A stretch of DNA of 64,000 bases from Erythrobacter sp. (GTDB lineage: Bacteria; Pseudomonadota; Alphaproteobacteria; Sphingomonadales; Sphingomonadaceae), in NCBI GenBank assembly GCA_009993635.1, contig JAACTC010000009.1, forward strand, positions 360,456 through 424,455. The letters are read 5' to 3'. The position numbers and the translations under genes were made by a program. Of the stretch, positions 52,591-61,596 are shown piece by piece. Below the pieces are notes generated by a model. The model was not told the origin of the DNA. It ran no database searches and worked only from the letters and a program-made list of their open reading frames with translations. Every line of letters begins with the position of its first letter. Position 1 is the first letter of the stretch.

Positions 52591-53877
52591 GTGGCCAATA
52601 CCCTTCCCCGCGTAGCCCCCGGGGTTCACCCGCTAACCCAGCGTTTCGAAGCAACGCGCGCGCTGACCGAAGCACTTGCCGCCCCGCTCAGCGATAGCGA
52701 TGCGACCATCCAGTCGATGGAGGACGCCTCGCCCACCAAGTGGCATCTGGCGCACACCACGTGGTTCTGGGAAACCTTCCTGTTGCGCGATCACCTGCCC
52801 GGCTACACGCTGCACGACGAACGCTGGCCGTTCCTGTTCAATTCCTATTACGAAGCCGAAGGCGCCCGGATTGCGCGTTTTTCGCGCGGGCTGCTGTCGC
52901 GCCCGACGGTCGAGGAAATCCTCGAATGGCGCGCCAGCGTGACCGATGCGATGGGCCGGTTGCTGGACGATCCGGCACTGGCCCCGCTGATCGAGCTGGG
53001 CATTGCGCACGAACAGCAGCACCAAGAACTGCTGCTGACCGATATCAAGCACGCGCTGTTCCAGAACCCGCTCGGCCCCGCGATGTGGGAGGCAGATTTG
53101 CCGCGCGCGCAGGCGCGGGATCGCGGCTGGACGCAGCATCCCGGCGGAATCGCCGCGGTCGGCCACAAGGGCGACGACGAAGGGTTCGCCTTCGATTGCG
53201 AAGGCCCGCGCCACCGCGTGCTGATCGAACCATTCGCGCTGGCCGACACCCTCGTCACCAATGCCGAGTGGGACGCGTTCATCGCCGATGGCGGTTACCG
53301 CAACGCATCCCTCTGGCTGTCCGACGGGTGGGCCTGGGTCAACGACAACGGGATCGACGCACCCGATTACTGGCGCGACGATGGCAACGGGCCGGAGCAT
53401 TTCACTCTCGCCGGTTGGCAGCCGCGCGATCCGAACGCGCCGGTCACGCATATCTCGCTGTACGAGGCCGATGCCTTTGCCAGCTGGGCCGCCGCGCAGT
53501 GGGACTGCGCGCGCCTGCCGACCGAGTTCGAATGGGAAGCCATCGCGCGCGGGCAGCACGCGGAAGAGGCACCCTCCCACGAACCGGACGAAGGCAACCA
53601 GCTGGACGAAGCGGGCCCGGTCCATCCCGTCGGCAGCCCCGGCCTGTTTGGCGATTGCTGGCAGTTTACCCGCAGCGCCTTCACCCCTTTTCCGCGGTTC
53701 GTCCCAACAGAGGGCGCGGTGGGTGAGTACAACGGCAAGTTCATGAGCGGGCAGAGCGTGCTGAAAGGCGCCAGCTGCGCGACGGCGCGCGGCCATTCGC
53801 GCGCCAGCTATCGCAACTTTTTCTACCCGCATCAGCGGTGGCAGTTCACCGGGCTGCGGCTCGCAAAGGATATTTGA
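52591..53877 (+). CDS. egtB: Ergothioneine biosynthesis protein EgtB
   Basis: A 428-residue EgtB, the iron sulfoxide synthase of ergothioneine biosynthesis. The N-terminal DinB-like domain has WHLAHTTWFWETF (His52, His55) and HEQQHQE near 139-145, giving the three-His iron site. The C-terminal formylglycine-generating-enzyme-like domain has FEWEAIARG and a cysteine-containing FGDCWQF. GTG 52591 has AGGAGAGGAAC before it. The stop overlaps egtD, forming a two-gene operon. Confidence 0.93.
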   Translation: MANTLPRVAPGVHPLTQRFEATRALTEALAAPLSDSDATIQSMEDASPTKWHLAHTTWFWETFLLRDHLPGYTLHDERWPFLFNSYYEAEGARIARFSRGLLSRPTVEEILEWRASVTDAMGRLLDDPALAPLIELGIAHEQQHQELLLTDIKHALFQNPLGPAMWEADLPRAQARDRGWTQHPGGIAAVGHKGDDEGFAFDCEGPRHRVLIEPFALADTLVTNAEWDAFIADGGYRNASLWLSDGWAWVNDNGIDAPDYWRDDGNGPEHFTLAGWQPRDPNAPVTHISLYEADAFASWAAAQWDCARLPTEFEWEAIARGQHAEEAPSHEPDEGNQLDEAGPVHPVGSPGLFGDCWQFTRSAFTPFPRFVPTEGAVGEYNGKFMSGQSVLKGASCATARGHSRASYRNFFYPHQRWQFTGLRLAKDI

Positions 53878-54863
53878 TGACGCAAGACACCGGCCTCAAG
53901 CTCGTCGATCTCGACGAGGCGGGCGTGGACCGCGCCTTTCGCGCCGATGTGCTGGAAGGCCTGCGCAGTCCGCAAAAGGCGATCCCCGCGCGCTGGCTGT
54001 ACGACGATGCCGGATCGCAGCTGTACGAGGATATCACCCAGATACCGGAATATTACCCGGCGCGCGCGGAGACCGAAATTCTCAAGACGCAGGGCGAGGC
54101 TTTTGCCAAAGCCATCGGGCCGGGCCGCGCGGTGGTGGAATTCGGCAGCGGGTCTTCGGTCAAGACGCCTGCTTTGCTGCGCGCGATCGATCCGGCAGCC
54201 TACGTACCGCTGGATATTGCAGGCGATTTCCTGCGCGCTGCCGCCGCCGATCTTTCCGCCAAGTTCCCCGGCCTGCCGGTCTATCCGGTAGAGGCCGACT
54301 TCATGCGCCGGGTGGAGTTGCCGCAGGAGGTGGCGCGGATGCCCAAGCTGGGCTTCTTCCCCGGTGGCACGCTGGGCAACATGGTTGCCCGCACCGCGAC
54401 CGACCTGCTGCGCACCATGCGCGAGACGCTGGGCGAAGGATCGATGCTGCTGGTGGGCATGGACCTGATCAAGGATACCGCCGTGCTCGAAGCCGCGTAT
54501 GACGATGCGGGCGGCGTGACGGCAGAGTTCAACCTCAACCTCGCGCGGCGCATCAACCGCGAACTGAATGGCACGATGCCCGTGGACAAGCTGGAGCATT
54601 CGGCGCGATGGAACGACGCCTTTGCGCGGGTCGAGATGCATCTGGTCGCGACCGAGGACATCGCCTTCGAGATCGCGGGCGAGAGGTTCACGATGCAGGC
54701 GGGCGAGACGATCCACACCGAAAACAGCCACAAGTTCGACCGCCGCAGCGCCGACAAGCAATTGCTGGCGGGCGAATGGACGCCGGTGGCCCGGTGGCTG
54801 GATAGCGAGGAACGCTTCAGCGTCGTCCTCGCCGAAGCCAGCGTGCCGCGCAGCGCGCCCTGA
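53877..54863 (+). CDS. egtD: L-histidine N(alpha)-methyltransferase EgtD
   Basis: A 328-residue SAM-dependent methyltransferase that trimethylates histidine to hercynine. The SAM motif is VVEFGSGSSVKT; YYPARAETEIL and FFPGGTLGNM are EgtD signatures. ATG 53877 shares its A with the TGA of egtB, so egtB and egtD are co-translated. EgtB then joins hercynine with a thiol. No egtA, egtC or egtE is nearby; these steps may use other enzymes. Confidence 0.94.
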   Translation: MTQDTGLKLVDLDEAGVDRAFRADVLEGLRSPQKAIPARWLYDDAGSQLYEDITQIPEYYPARAETEILKTQGEAFAKAIGPGRAVVEFGSGSSVKTPALLRAIDPAAYVPLDIAGDFLRAAAADLSAKFPGLPVYPVEADFMRRVELPQEVARMPKLGFFPGGTLGNMVARTATDLLRTMRETLGEGSMLLVGMDLIKDTAVLEAAYDDAGGVTAEFNLNLARRINRELNGTMPVDKLEHSARWNDAFARVEMHLVATEDIAFEIAGERFTMQAGETIHTENSHKFDRRSADKQLLAGEWTPVARWLDSEERFSVVLAEASVPRSAP

Positions 54864-54967
54864 GCGCATCCCGAGCGCACCCGTCGCACCGCATCGTGCG
54901 GCCCGGCAGGACAAATTACGCAATCCCATTCATGGAATAGTGGGCTTTGGCGCGCTATATTGCGCGA

Positions 54968-55657
54968 ATGGACTTCAAGCCCGTCTTCGATCAACTGGCT
55001 GCGACCATCGGCGGCATTCCGCAATCGGGCCTGCTGATCATCGCGGTTGCCGCGCTGGCGCTCGGCTGGATCGGCGGGGCGCTGGCCCGCCGCGAATTCG
55101 CCATCGGCCGCGTGTTCACCACCGGCAGCACGCTGGTGCTGTGCGGCGTGCTGGTGCTGATCGTGCTACAGCTCGCGCGGCTCGACCCGCGGTTCGATGT
55201 GGCGATGTCCGATGTCGGCCTGCCCGAACAGAGCGTGGTGGGCGGCGAAACCCGCGTCGATCTGGCGCCCGATGGCCACTACTGGCTCAATGCAGAGGTC
55301 AACGGCGTGCCCGCGCGCTTTCTGGTCGATACCGGTGCCACACTGACCGCGATCAGCGCGGATACCGCGCGCTCGGCAGGGCTGGAGCAGCGCACCGACC
55401 GCCTGCCGGTGATGATGACCACCGCCAACGGCACGATCACCGTGGGCACCACCGTGGTGGACGAATTGCGCTTCGGCAATGTTGCGGCTTTTGGCCTCGA
55501 CGCGGTGATCGCGCCCAATATCGGCGAGACGAACGTGATCGGGATGAACCTGCTCAGTCGGCTCGCGCAATGGCGGGTGGAGCAGGGCACGCTGATCCTG
55601 GTGCCCAATAACCCGCAGGAAACCGCAGTCGGTACATCGGGCTCGTCCGAAAACTGA
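54968..55657 (+). CDS. TIGR02281-type clan AA aspartic protease
   Basis: A 229-residue single-domain retropepsin-like protein. Two hydrophobic N-terminal helices (about 18-35 and 50-73) precede the protease domain. The catalytic motif is FLVDTGATLTAIS; GMNLLSRLAQWRVEQGTLIL is the C-terminal flap-side segment. The family is widespread in alphaproteobacteria; substrates are unknown. The active enzyme should be a homodimer anchored to the membrane. Confidence 0.88.
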   Translation: MDFKPVFDQLAATIGGIPQSGLLIIAVAALALGWIGGALARREFAIGRVFTTGSTLVLCGVLVLIVLQLARLDPRFDVAMSDVGLPEQSVVGGETRVDLAPDGHYWLNAEVNGVPARFLVDTGATLTAISADTARSAGLEQRTDRLPVMMTTANGTITVGTTVVDELRFGNVAAFGLDAVIAPNIGETNVIGMNLLSRLAQWRVEQGTLILVPNNPQETAVGTSGSSEN

Positions 55658-55801
55658 CCGCCCTTTTGCAGACCGCTCGGCTGTCAGGGAAGGATGCGGG
55701 AGATGCTATTCTTGATCGGCGGCCTGTGATACTCGCCCGCTACTGGTCCTGACGCGAGTGGTGGCGCGCAGGACGATTCTACAGGAATAGCGCGCCCGAC
55801 A

Positions 55802-57229
55802 ATGCCTCTCGCCGCCTTCAATCTCGACCAGCTCGCATCCGCTCCCGTGCTCGACCAGCTTGCCGAGGGGGTGATCGTGGCCGACCCGCAGGGATCGATC
55901 CGATACGTCAACAGTGCCGCGCGCGAGATGCACGGGGTCGACGATCTCAACGTCACGCCCGATCAGTATTCGGAGCGGTATCACCTCTATACCGTCGACG
56001 GGAAACCCCATCCTTTCGAAGACCTGCCGCTGGCCCGTGCGGTGCGCGGCGAAGAGGTGTTCGATGCGCCGTGGGTGATCCGCCGCCCCGATGGCAGCGA
56101 AGTATGGGCGGTGGGCAGCGCCAAGCCCCTGCGCGACGATGCCGACGCGCAGATCGGCGCAGTGCTGACGATCCGCGACGTGACCGAAACGACGCGGGCG
56201 CGCAATGAACTGCGCGAGAGCGAAGAAACCGTGCGCGCCTTCTTCGAAACCGCGGGCGTCTACACCGCGGTGATCGATGTGGAGGATACCGATTTCCGCC
56301 TGATGATGGGCAACCAGCGGATGGCGGCAGCCTTCGGTGTGGAACGGCTGTGCGGCCAGTCCGGCCGGGCCATTTTGGGGGAGCAGGCCGCCAGCGAGAT
56401 CCTCGGCTGGCTACGCTCGGCGCAATCCTCCCACGAGCCGACCATCGTCGAATACCCGTGGAATTCGGATGGGCTGGATCGCTGGTTCGTCGCCACCATC
56501 ACCCCGATGCGCAATTCGGATCGCCGGGTCTTCCTCGCCTCGCTCGACATCACGTCGCGCAAGAAGATGGAGCGCGAGCTGGAAACCGCGCTGGTGACCA
56601 AGGACGCGCTGCTGCACGAGGTCAATCACCGGGTGAAGAACAGCCTGCAGATCATCACCTCGCTGCTCAAGCTGCAGGAACGGATGGGCGACGATGTGCT
56701 TGCCGGCCATCTGCGCGAAGCACGCAGCCGGGTGGAAACGGTCGCCCGCGTGCACGAGCGCCTGTACGATACCAGCGCGCACGACCGGGTGGAGATCGTC
56801 GGCTATCTCGAAGACCTGCTGACCAATGTGGTCGATTCCATCGGCACCGACGACGCGGCGGTACGCTATCGCTTCGTGCACGAGGGGGAACGGGTGGAAC
56901 TGGGCGTCGAATTTTCGGTGCCGCTGGCGCTGATCGTGGTCGAAATGGCGATCAATTCGACCAAGTATGCCTTTCCCGAAGGCGAAGGGGGCACGGTCAC
57001 ATTGACCACCCGCGTGGATCCGCAGCACCTGACCCTGACCATCGACGATGACGGTGTCGGCTTCGACGGCACGCCGCGTGCCAAGGGCACCGGGCTGGGA
57101 ATGCGGATCGTGCAGGCGCTGTCGACCCAGCTGCACGCCGATGGCGGCTATATCGCGACCGACCGGGGCACCGCCTTCAGACTGGTCATGCCGCTGCCCG
57201 AGACCGCCAAGTCTCCGGCCCGGGCTTAA
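55802..57229 (+). CDS. PAS sensor histidine kinase (HisKA_2 type)
   Basis: A 475-residue kinase with two PAS-like domains (about 10-125 and 140-250). The HisKA_2 phospho-acceptor His (near residue 275) is in LLHEVNHRVKNSLQIITSLL. The ATPase domain has VVEMAINSTKYAF and DDDGVGFDG. It lacks HWE marks (no W-x-E), separating it from the kinase at 34736. No membrane helix is present, so the PAS domains sense internal signals. No response regulator adjoins. Confidence 0.88.
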   Translation: MPLAAFNLDQLASAPVLDQLAEGVIVADPQGSIRYVNSAAREMHGVDDLNVTPDQYSERYHLYTVDGKPHPFEDLPLARAVRGEEVFDAPWVIRRPDGSEVWAVGSAKPLRDDADAQIGAVLTIRDVTETTRARNELRESEETVRAFFETAGVYTAVIDVEDTDFRLMMGNQRMAAAFGVERLCGQSGRAILGEQAASEILGWLRSAQSSHEPTIVEYPWNSDGLDRWFVATITPMRNSDRRVFLASLDITSRKKMERELETALVTKDALLHEVNHRVKNSLQIITSLLKLQERMGDDVLAGHLREARSRVETVARVHERLYDTSAHDRVEIVGYLEDLLTNVVDSIGTDDAAVRYRFVHEGERVELGVEFSVPLALIVVEMAINSTKYAFPEGEGGTVTLTTRVDPQHLTLTIDDDGVGFDGTPRAKGTGLGMRIVQALSTQLHADGGYIATDRGTAFRLVMPLPETAKSPARA

Positions 57230-57300
57230 GCTGCGGAGCGCGGCTCAAGGCAGCGCCTCCGTCCACCACGCCGGAACGGGCAGCGCCCCCGCCGGGTGCG

Positions 57301-58644
57301 TCAACCCATGAAGCGGTCCCACGGCCCGGTGATGGCAAGGGTGCGGGTGGGCGAATAGGCGTTGACGAAGAACCACTTTCCGTCGGGCGAGAAACACCCA
57401 CCGGCCAGTTCGGTCTGCATGGTCAGGCGGCCGAAATCGTAGGCGCGTCCTTCGGGCGTGATACCGCGAAGATGGTTGTCGACCACATCGGTATACTGGT
57501 CCTCGCACACGATCAGGTGCCCGTTGGGCGCAACGGTCAGGTTGTCGCCGTAGTTGAACTGATCCTCCCGCTCGCTTTCGAAGAACAGCTCGACCATGTC
57601 TGGCCCGCGGCCGCGCCCCGGGATCAGCTTGAAGATCTGGCCAAGCCCCTTCTGCCCGCCGCTGGTGGAGCAGACGTAAAGCTCGTCGGTGCCCATGTGG
57701 ATGCCTTCGCCCCGCGCGATCGGCGCGGCGCCCTTTGCCACGGCGCGCTTGCGCAGGTCGTCCTCTGGCGCCTCGACATTGTCCATATCGACCCAGCGCA
57801 CTTCGTAAAGCTTGCCCACCGGCATGGTCGGCGCGTCCCAGTTGCGCGTATCGGCCAGACCCTCGATCACCATCGCCTGCAGCCGCCCGCCCGCGCGCAG
57901 ATTGCCGCGTTCGCTGGGGATGAAGCGGTAGAGCACGCCGTCGTCGCGATCCTCGGTTTCGTAGACGATGGCGGTGGCTGGATCGACGCAGGCGGCTTCG
58001 TGGTTGAAACGGCCCATCGCGGTGAGCGCGACGGGTTCTACCAGCCCCGACGCATCGGCGGGCACTTCGAAAATCCATCCGTGGTTGCGGGTCAGGCCTT
58101 CGCCATACCGCTGGCCGGGGCCGGTCGGCGATTCCTCGCAGGTCAGCCAGCTGTTCCACGGCGTGACCCCGCCCGAGCAATTGCGGATCGTCCCGCCGAG
58201 CGTGCGAAATTCGCGCTTCACCTCCAGCGTCCGGGCATCGAGCACGATGTTGGTCGTTCCCCCCGGCACGATCACGCCGTCGCGCGTACCGAAACCCCTG
58301 GCGATGCGGCCACCCGCATCGTCGCTCGGCACCAGCTCGTGGTTGCGGACCAGCGCGATCTCTCCGTTGCCGAGGTCGAAGCAGCCCATGCCGTCGGCCT
58401 TGTCGGGCACGGTGCCCCCGTCGTTCATCGGATTGCCGAGGCTGGAGAGCAGGCGGTACGAAAAGCCGGACGGCAGATCGAGCATGCCCGCCGGATCCGG
58501 CTGCAGCGGGCCGTAGGCCGGCACGCTGGCCGAACCCACTGGCGGCAGCGCGCCGCGCGTGGTGCAGCCGCTGGCGACCAGGGCCCCGAAAGCGGCCCCC
58601 GCACCGGCGAGAAACTTGCGGCGATCGGTCTGGATCATGGTCAT
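57301..58644 (-). CDS. PhoX/DUF839 family Tat-exported protein
   Basis: A 447-residue PhoX-type alkaline phosphatase-like protein. The Tat signal QTDRRKFLAGAGAAFGALVA is followed by a lipobox-like SGC, so it may be a Tat-exported lipoprotein. The beta-propeller DUF839 region contains ALVRNHELVPSDD, VTPWNSWLTCEES and FNHEAACVD. PhoX enzymes bind Ca2+ and Fe. It is probably periplasmic; phosphatase activity is the family inference. ATG 58644 was chosen. Confidence 0.87.
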   Translation of the reverse strand: MTMIQTDRRKFLAGAGAAFGALVASGCTTRGALPPVGSASVPAYGPLQPDPAGMLDLPSGFSYRLLSSLGNPMNDGGTVPDKADGMGCFDLGNGEIALVRNHELVPSDDAGGRIARGFGTRDGVIVPGGTTNIVLDARTLEVKREFRTLGGTIRNCSGGVTPWNSWLTCEESPTGPGQRYGEGLTRNHGWIFEVPADASGLVEPVALTAMGRFNHEAACVDPATAIVYETEDRDDGVLYRFIPSERGNLRAGGRLQAMVIEGLADTRNWDAPTMPVGKLYEVRWVDMDNVEAPEDDLRKRAVAKGAAPIARGEGIHMGTDELYVCSTSGGQKGLGQIFKLIPGRGRGPDMVELFFESEREDQFNYGDNLTVAPNGHLIVCEDQYTDVVDNHLRGITPEGRAYDFGRLTMQTELAGGCFSPDGKWFFVNAYSPTRTLAITGPWDRFMG

Positions 58645-58780
58645 ATCGGGCGTCCTGCGGCGAGAAAGAATCGGGAGGGCCTGCCCATAGCCGAACGGAC
58701 ATGAACGCGCAGCTTGCAATTGATGATATACTGTTACATTCTGCGCGGATGGTATCCCCGAAGATCGGTCTGAGGACGCA

Positions 58781-59521
58781 TTGAATATTCCCGGTTCGGA
58801 ACTGCTGCTGGGTGCGACCGCCGGGCTGGTGCTCGTCTCGACCGTCGCGGCGAGCCTGTCGCTTGTCCTGCGCCGGTCGATGCGCCGTGCCTCGCCCGTC
58901 GGCCAGCTCGCCGATTCGGTGGCGGCGGGCGTTTTTCTGGGCATCGGCCTCGTCCACATGCTGCCTGAGGCGGCGCATGGGTTTGCCGACGCGGGCGGCG
59001 ATGGCAGGCTGATGTTCCTTGTCGCAGGCGTGACGCTACTGTTCCTGCGCGCGATAGACCGCCTTGGGGGTGCAGAAAGCGCCCGATTGCAGGCGTTAAT
59101 CGTCACCGGAGTGCTGGTGGTTCACACGGTCCTCACCGGTTTCGCACTCGGGGCCGAAGATGCGCATGGGGCCATCGTGATGATGTTCGCGGCGCTGGCA
59201 ATTCACAAGGCGGCGGAAGCCTTCGCCTTCGGTCGCCTGCTGTCGCGCAGCGCACTGCCCGCCTGGCTCGCCGGGCTGCTGCTGATCGTGTTCGTCGGCG
59301 CGCTGCCCCTTGGCGTGATCGCGGCGCTGACCATCGCGAGCGCGATGTCACCGGGGTCGATCGCCGTGCCGCTGATCCTTGCGGTAGGCGCGGGCACGTT
59401 TCTCCACTTCGGCCTCAACCATTCGCACCTGCTCGGTCTCGATGACGATTGGCGGACGCTGGGCGCGCGGATCGCCGGGTTCGTGCTGATGGCCGCGTTC
59501 GCGCTGTTCGCCGGGCACTGA
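58781..59521 (+). CDS. ZIP-family metal transporter
   Basis: A 246-residue membrane protein with eight predicted helices. The ZIP transport motifs are present: GIGLVHMLPEAAHGF in helix 2 and MFAALAIHKAAEAFAFG (HKxxE) in the helix 4-5 region. Substrates are likely Zn2+ or Fe2+. The start is TTG 58781. It diverges from PhoX, and the 136-base intergenic region is AT-richer and may carry a metal-regulator site. Confidence 0.87.
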   Translation: MNIPGSELLLGATAGLVLVSTVAASLSLVLRRSMRRASPVGQLADSVAAGVFLGIGLVHMLPEAAHGFADAGGDGRLMFLVAGVTLLFLRAIDRLGGAESARLQALIVTGVLVVHTVLTGFALGAEDAHGAIVMMFAALAIHKAAEAFAFGRLLSRSALPAWLAGLLLIVFVGALPLGVIAALTIASAMSPGSIAVPLILAVGAGTFLHFGLNHSHLLGLDDDWRTLGARIAGFVLMAAFALFAGH

Positions 59522-59704
59522 ACCCGGCCCGACTTCTTGAGGACCAGAAGGAAAGCACCCGACCACGCACCTGGCACCATCGCCGGGACGGGGGAGCGGC
59601 GTCTCCTGCTTGCCATCGACACGCCGCGCATCGATCCGAATTCACGCGAATGACAGGGGCCTGCCACGGGTCGCCCGCCACGATGGAGCCCGTTGCGCCG
59701 CCTG

Positions 59705-61021
59705 TCACTCAGCCGGGACTGGGTGCGGCGACATGCCCTCACGCTCCCTGTTTCGCCGGGCGGAGAGTGTCCACGCCGCGATGACCAGCGGGCAGACGAC
59801 CCAGAAGACCGTGACGAACGGTGCCCCATTGCCGATGGCGAGGCGGACGATCAGCGTCGCGACGAGCCCGGCCGGGACGCCCACGACGAGCCCCCACCAT
59901 GCGGCCCGGAGCCCGGCCGACTGCTGTCCGCGCCGCTCCCGCTTGTCGAGCCAGATGAAGGTGCCCGTCGCGACCACCACGGTCATCGCGAGGCCGAACA
60001 GGATATAGGCGATCTTGACCGGCAGGCCGCCGAAATTCCCGAAATGCAGGTTATAGGTCGAGGCCGCGAGCTGCTGGCCCACGGTCCCGTCGGCCATCCC
60101 CGCCGTCCCGCGGAACTCCCCGGTGCCGGAAAAGGCGTAGTATTCGCCGAAGATCAGCCGCCGGGGGTGTTCGCCCACGATCTGCACATGCTGCCCTGCC
60201 GTGCCGGGATCATGCAGGATCACGTAATAAGGCTGAACCTCGGGATATTCGCGCTGCATGTACGCGAGCGCGGGGCCGGTCTGCGCGACCGGAGCGGGCG
60301 CGGCGTCGCCTTCGGGTTCGCCGCCGAAGACCGGTGCCAGTGCGGCCTCGCTATCCCCGCCGTAGGCGGACGCGGCGAGGCCCGATCCCGATACGTAGAA
60401 CAGCCCGATCATCGCGCCGGTCAGCGCGATCGCCAGCGCGAAGGGCAGCGTCCACACGGCCAGCCGGTTGTGCCAGTCGAGCGTCGCGACATCGTCTTTC
60501 CGGCGGGCCCGCAGGCGGAACGCATCGCGAAAAATGCGCGGGTGCGCGACGATGCCGGAAATCGCCAGCGCGACCAGCATCGCGCCGAACATCCCCACCA
60601 GCGACATGCCGACGACCGCGGGCAGGTTCAGCCGGTAATGCAGCGCGAGGAGGAACTCCGCCCAGGCGTTCTCTTCCGGTTTGGCGATCTCGCCTTGCGC
60701 ATCGACATGAACCGCCTGCGTGTCGGTGGTGATCGTAGTGCGGGGCAGCGCCTCGGTCGGCAGGTGGACGTAAAGATGCGTGGTGGTCGGCCCGTCGCTT
60801 TCGCTGGCGAGCACGTTCTCGATCCCGCGCTGCATGCTGGCAGGCGCGATCTCGGTCATCTCCGGTGCGTCGCGCTGTTCGAACCGCTGCCATTCCTCGT
60901 GCAGCACGATGGCGGTGCCGGTGGTGCAGATCAGGTAGAGCAGCGCGCAGCAGATCAGGCCCAGCGCAGAGTGGGCGGAAATGGCCCTGCGAACAGTATC
61001 CTTGGTGAAAGCGAAGCTCAT
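59705..61021 (-). CDS. PepSY-associated membrane protein
   Basis: A 438-residue membrane protein of the PepSY_TM family, with four main helices (about 18-40, 135-160, 185-210, 335-360) and extra C-terminal ones, and periplasmic PepSY-like loops. Such proteins follow TonB siderophore receptors and include ferric-reductase-type members that release iron from siderophores. The start overlaps the upstream gene stop (ATGA), making it the third gene of the iron operon. Confidence 0.85.
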   Translation of the reverse strand: MSFAFTKDTVRRAISAHSALGLICCALLYLICTTGTAIVLHEEWQRFEQRDAPEMTEIAPASMQRGIENVLASESDGPTTTHLYVHLPTEALPRTTITTDTQAVHVDAQGEIAKPEENAWAEFLLALHYRLNLPAVVGMSLVGMFGAMLVALAISGIVAHPRIFRDAFRLRARRKDDVATLDWHNRLAVWTLPFALAIALTGAMIGLFYVSGSGLAASAYGGDSEAALAPVFGGEPEGDAAPAPVAQTGPALAYMQREYPEVQPYYVILHDPGTAGQHVQIVGEHPRRLIFGEYYAFSGTGEFRGTAGMADGTVGQQLAASTYNLHFGNFGGLPVKIAYILFGLAMTVVVATGTFIWLDKRERRGQQSAGLRAAWWGLVVGVPAGLVATLIVRLAIGNGAPFVTVFWVVCPLVIAAWTLSARRNREREGMSPHPVPAE

Positions 61022-61596
61022 GCCGGGCCTCCCTGAAGCAAGAGAAATGGGGCCGAGACTGCGGCAATGCCCAGCACCCAGCCGAACTGCGCGATGCGGC
61101 GCGGCATCATCAGCAGCGCGAAGGACAGCGTCGGCCACGCGATGGGCACCGTGGCGAGGACGGCGACGTTGCCGTCCGCCTCCGCGCCGCCGGCCGAAAC
61201 GATCAGCGCGCGCACGGCGAGCGCCAGCAGCAGGCTTGCGCCCAGTGCCAGCGGCCCCGCCAGCGCGAAGGTGAGCCAGCCGGATCGCCCGGTGGGGGAG
61301 ACTTCGTCGCTGCCGCTGTGGCTCGTCCTGACGGTTTTCGCGCGCGCCTTGCGGGCGGGCTTCAGCGCGGCGACGGCAAGCGCGGCGAAGGCCGCGAAGG
61401 TGGCGACGAGCACGGTGACCGTGATCCCCCACTCCCCGGCCGCAAAATCGCCTGCAACCAGCGCCGCGATCAGCGCGCCCCAGCCTGCGATATTGAGCGG
61501 GGCGGAGCGGACCGGCCTGCCCCACGACAGGCGAAGCACGGCCACACCGGCAATCGCCAGCGCAGCCGCGATCCAGAGCAATGCGTCGCCCGCCAT
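61018..61596 (-). CDS. Membrane protein of the iron-uptake operon
   Basis: A 192-residue protein with about five helices. A Lys/Arg/Ser/Thr-rich cytoplasmic loop (about 80-105; ARKARAKTVRTSHSGSDEVS) divides the protein into a two-helix and a three-helix half. No domain was recognised by eye; analogues between TonB receptors and PepSY genes elsewhere are also small membrane proteins. It overlaps both the receptor stop and the PepSY start. Confidence 0.6.
   Translation of the reverse strand: MAGDALLWIAAALAIAGVAVLRLSWGRPVRSAPLNIAGWGALIAALVAGDFAAGEWGITVTVLVATFAAFAALAVAALKPARKARAKTVRTSHSGSDEVSPTGRSGWLTFALAGPLALGASLLLALAVRALIVSAGGAEADGNVAVLATVPIAWPTLSFALLMMPRRIAQFGWVLGIAAVSAPFLLLQGGPA

Noticed and set aside
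58714..58745. Possible Zur box before the ZIP transporter
   Set aside because: The AT-rich stretch GATGATATACTGTTACATTC only loosely resembles a Zur palindrome, and the match is too weak to call.
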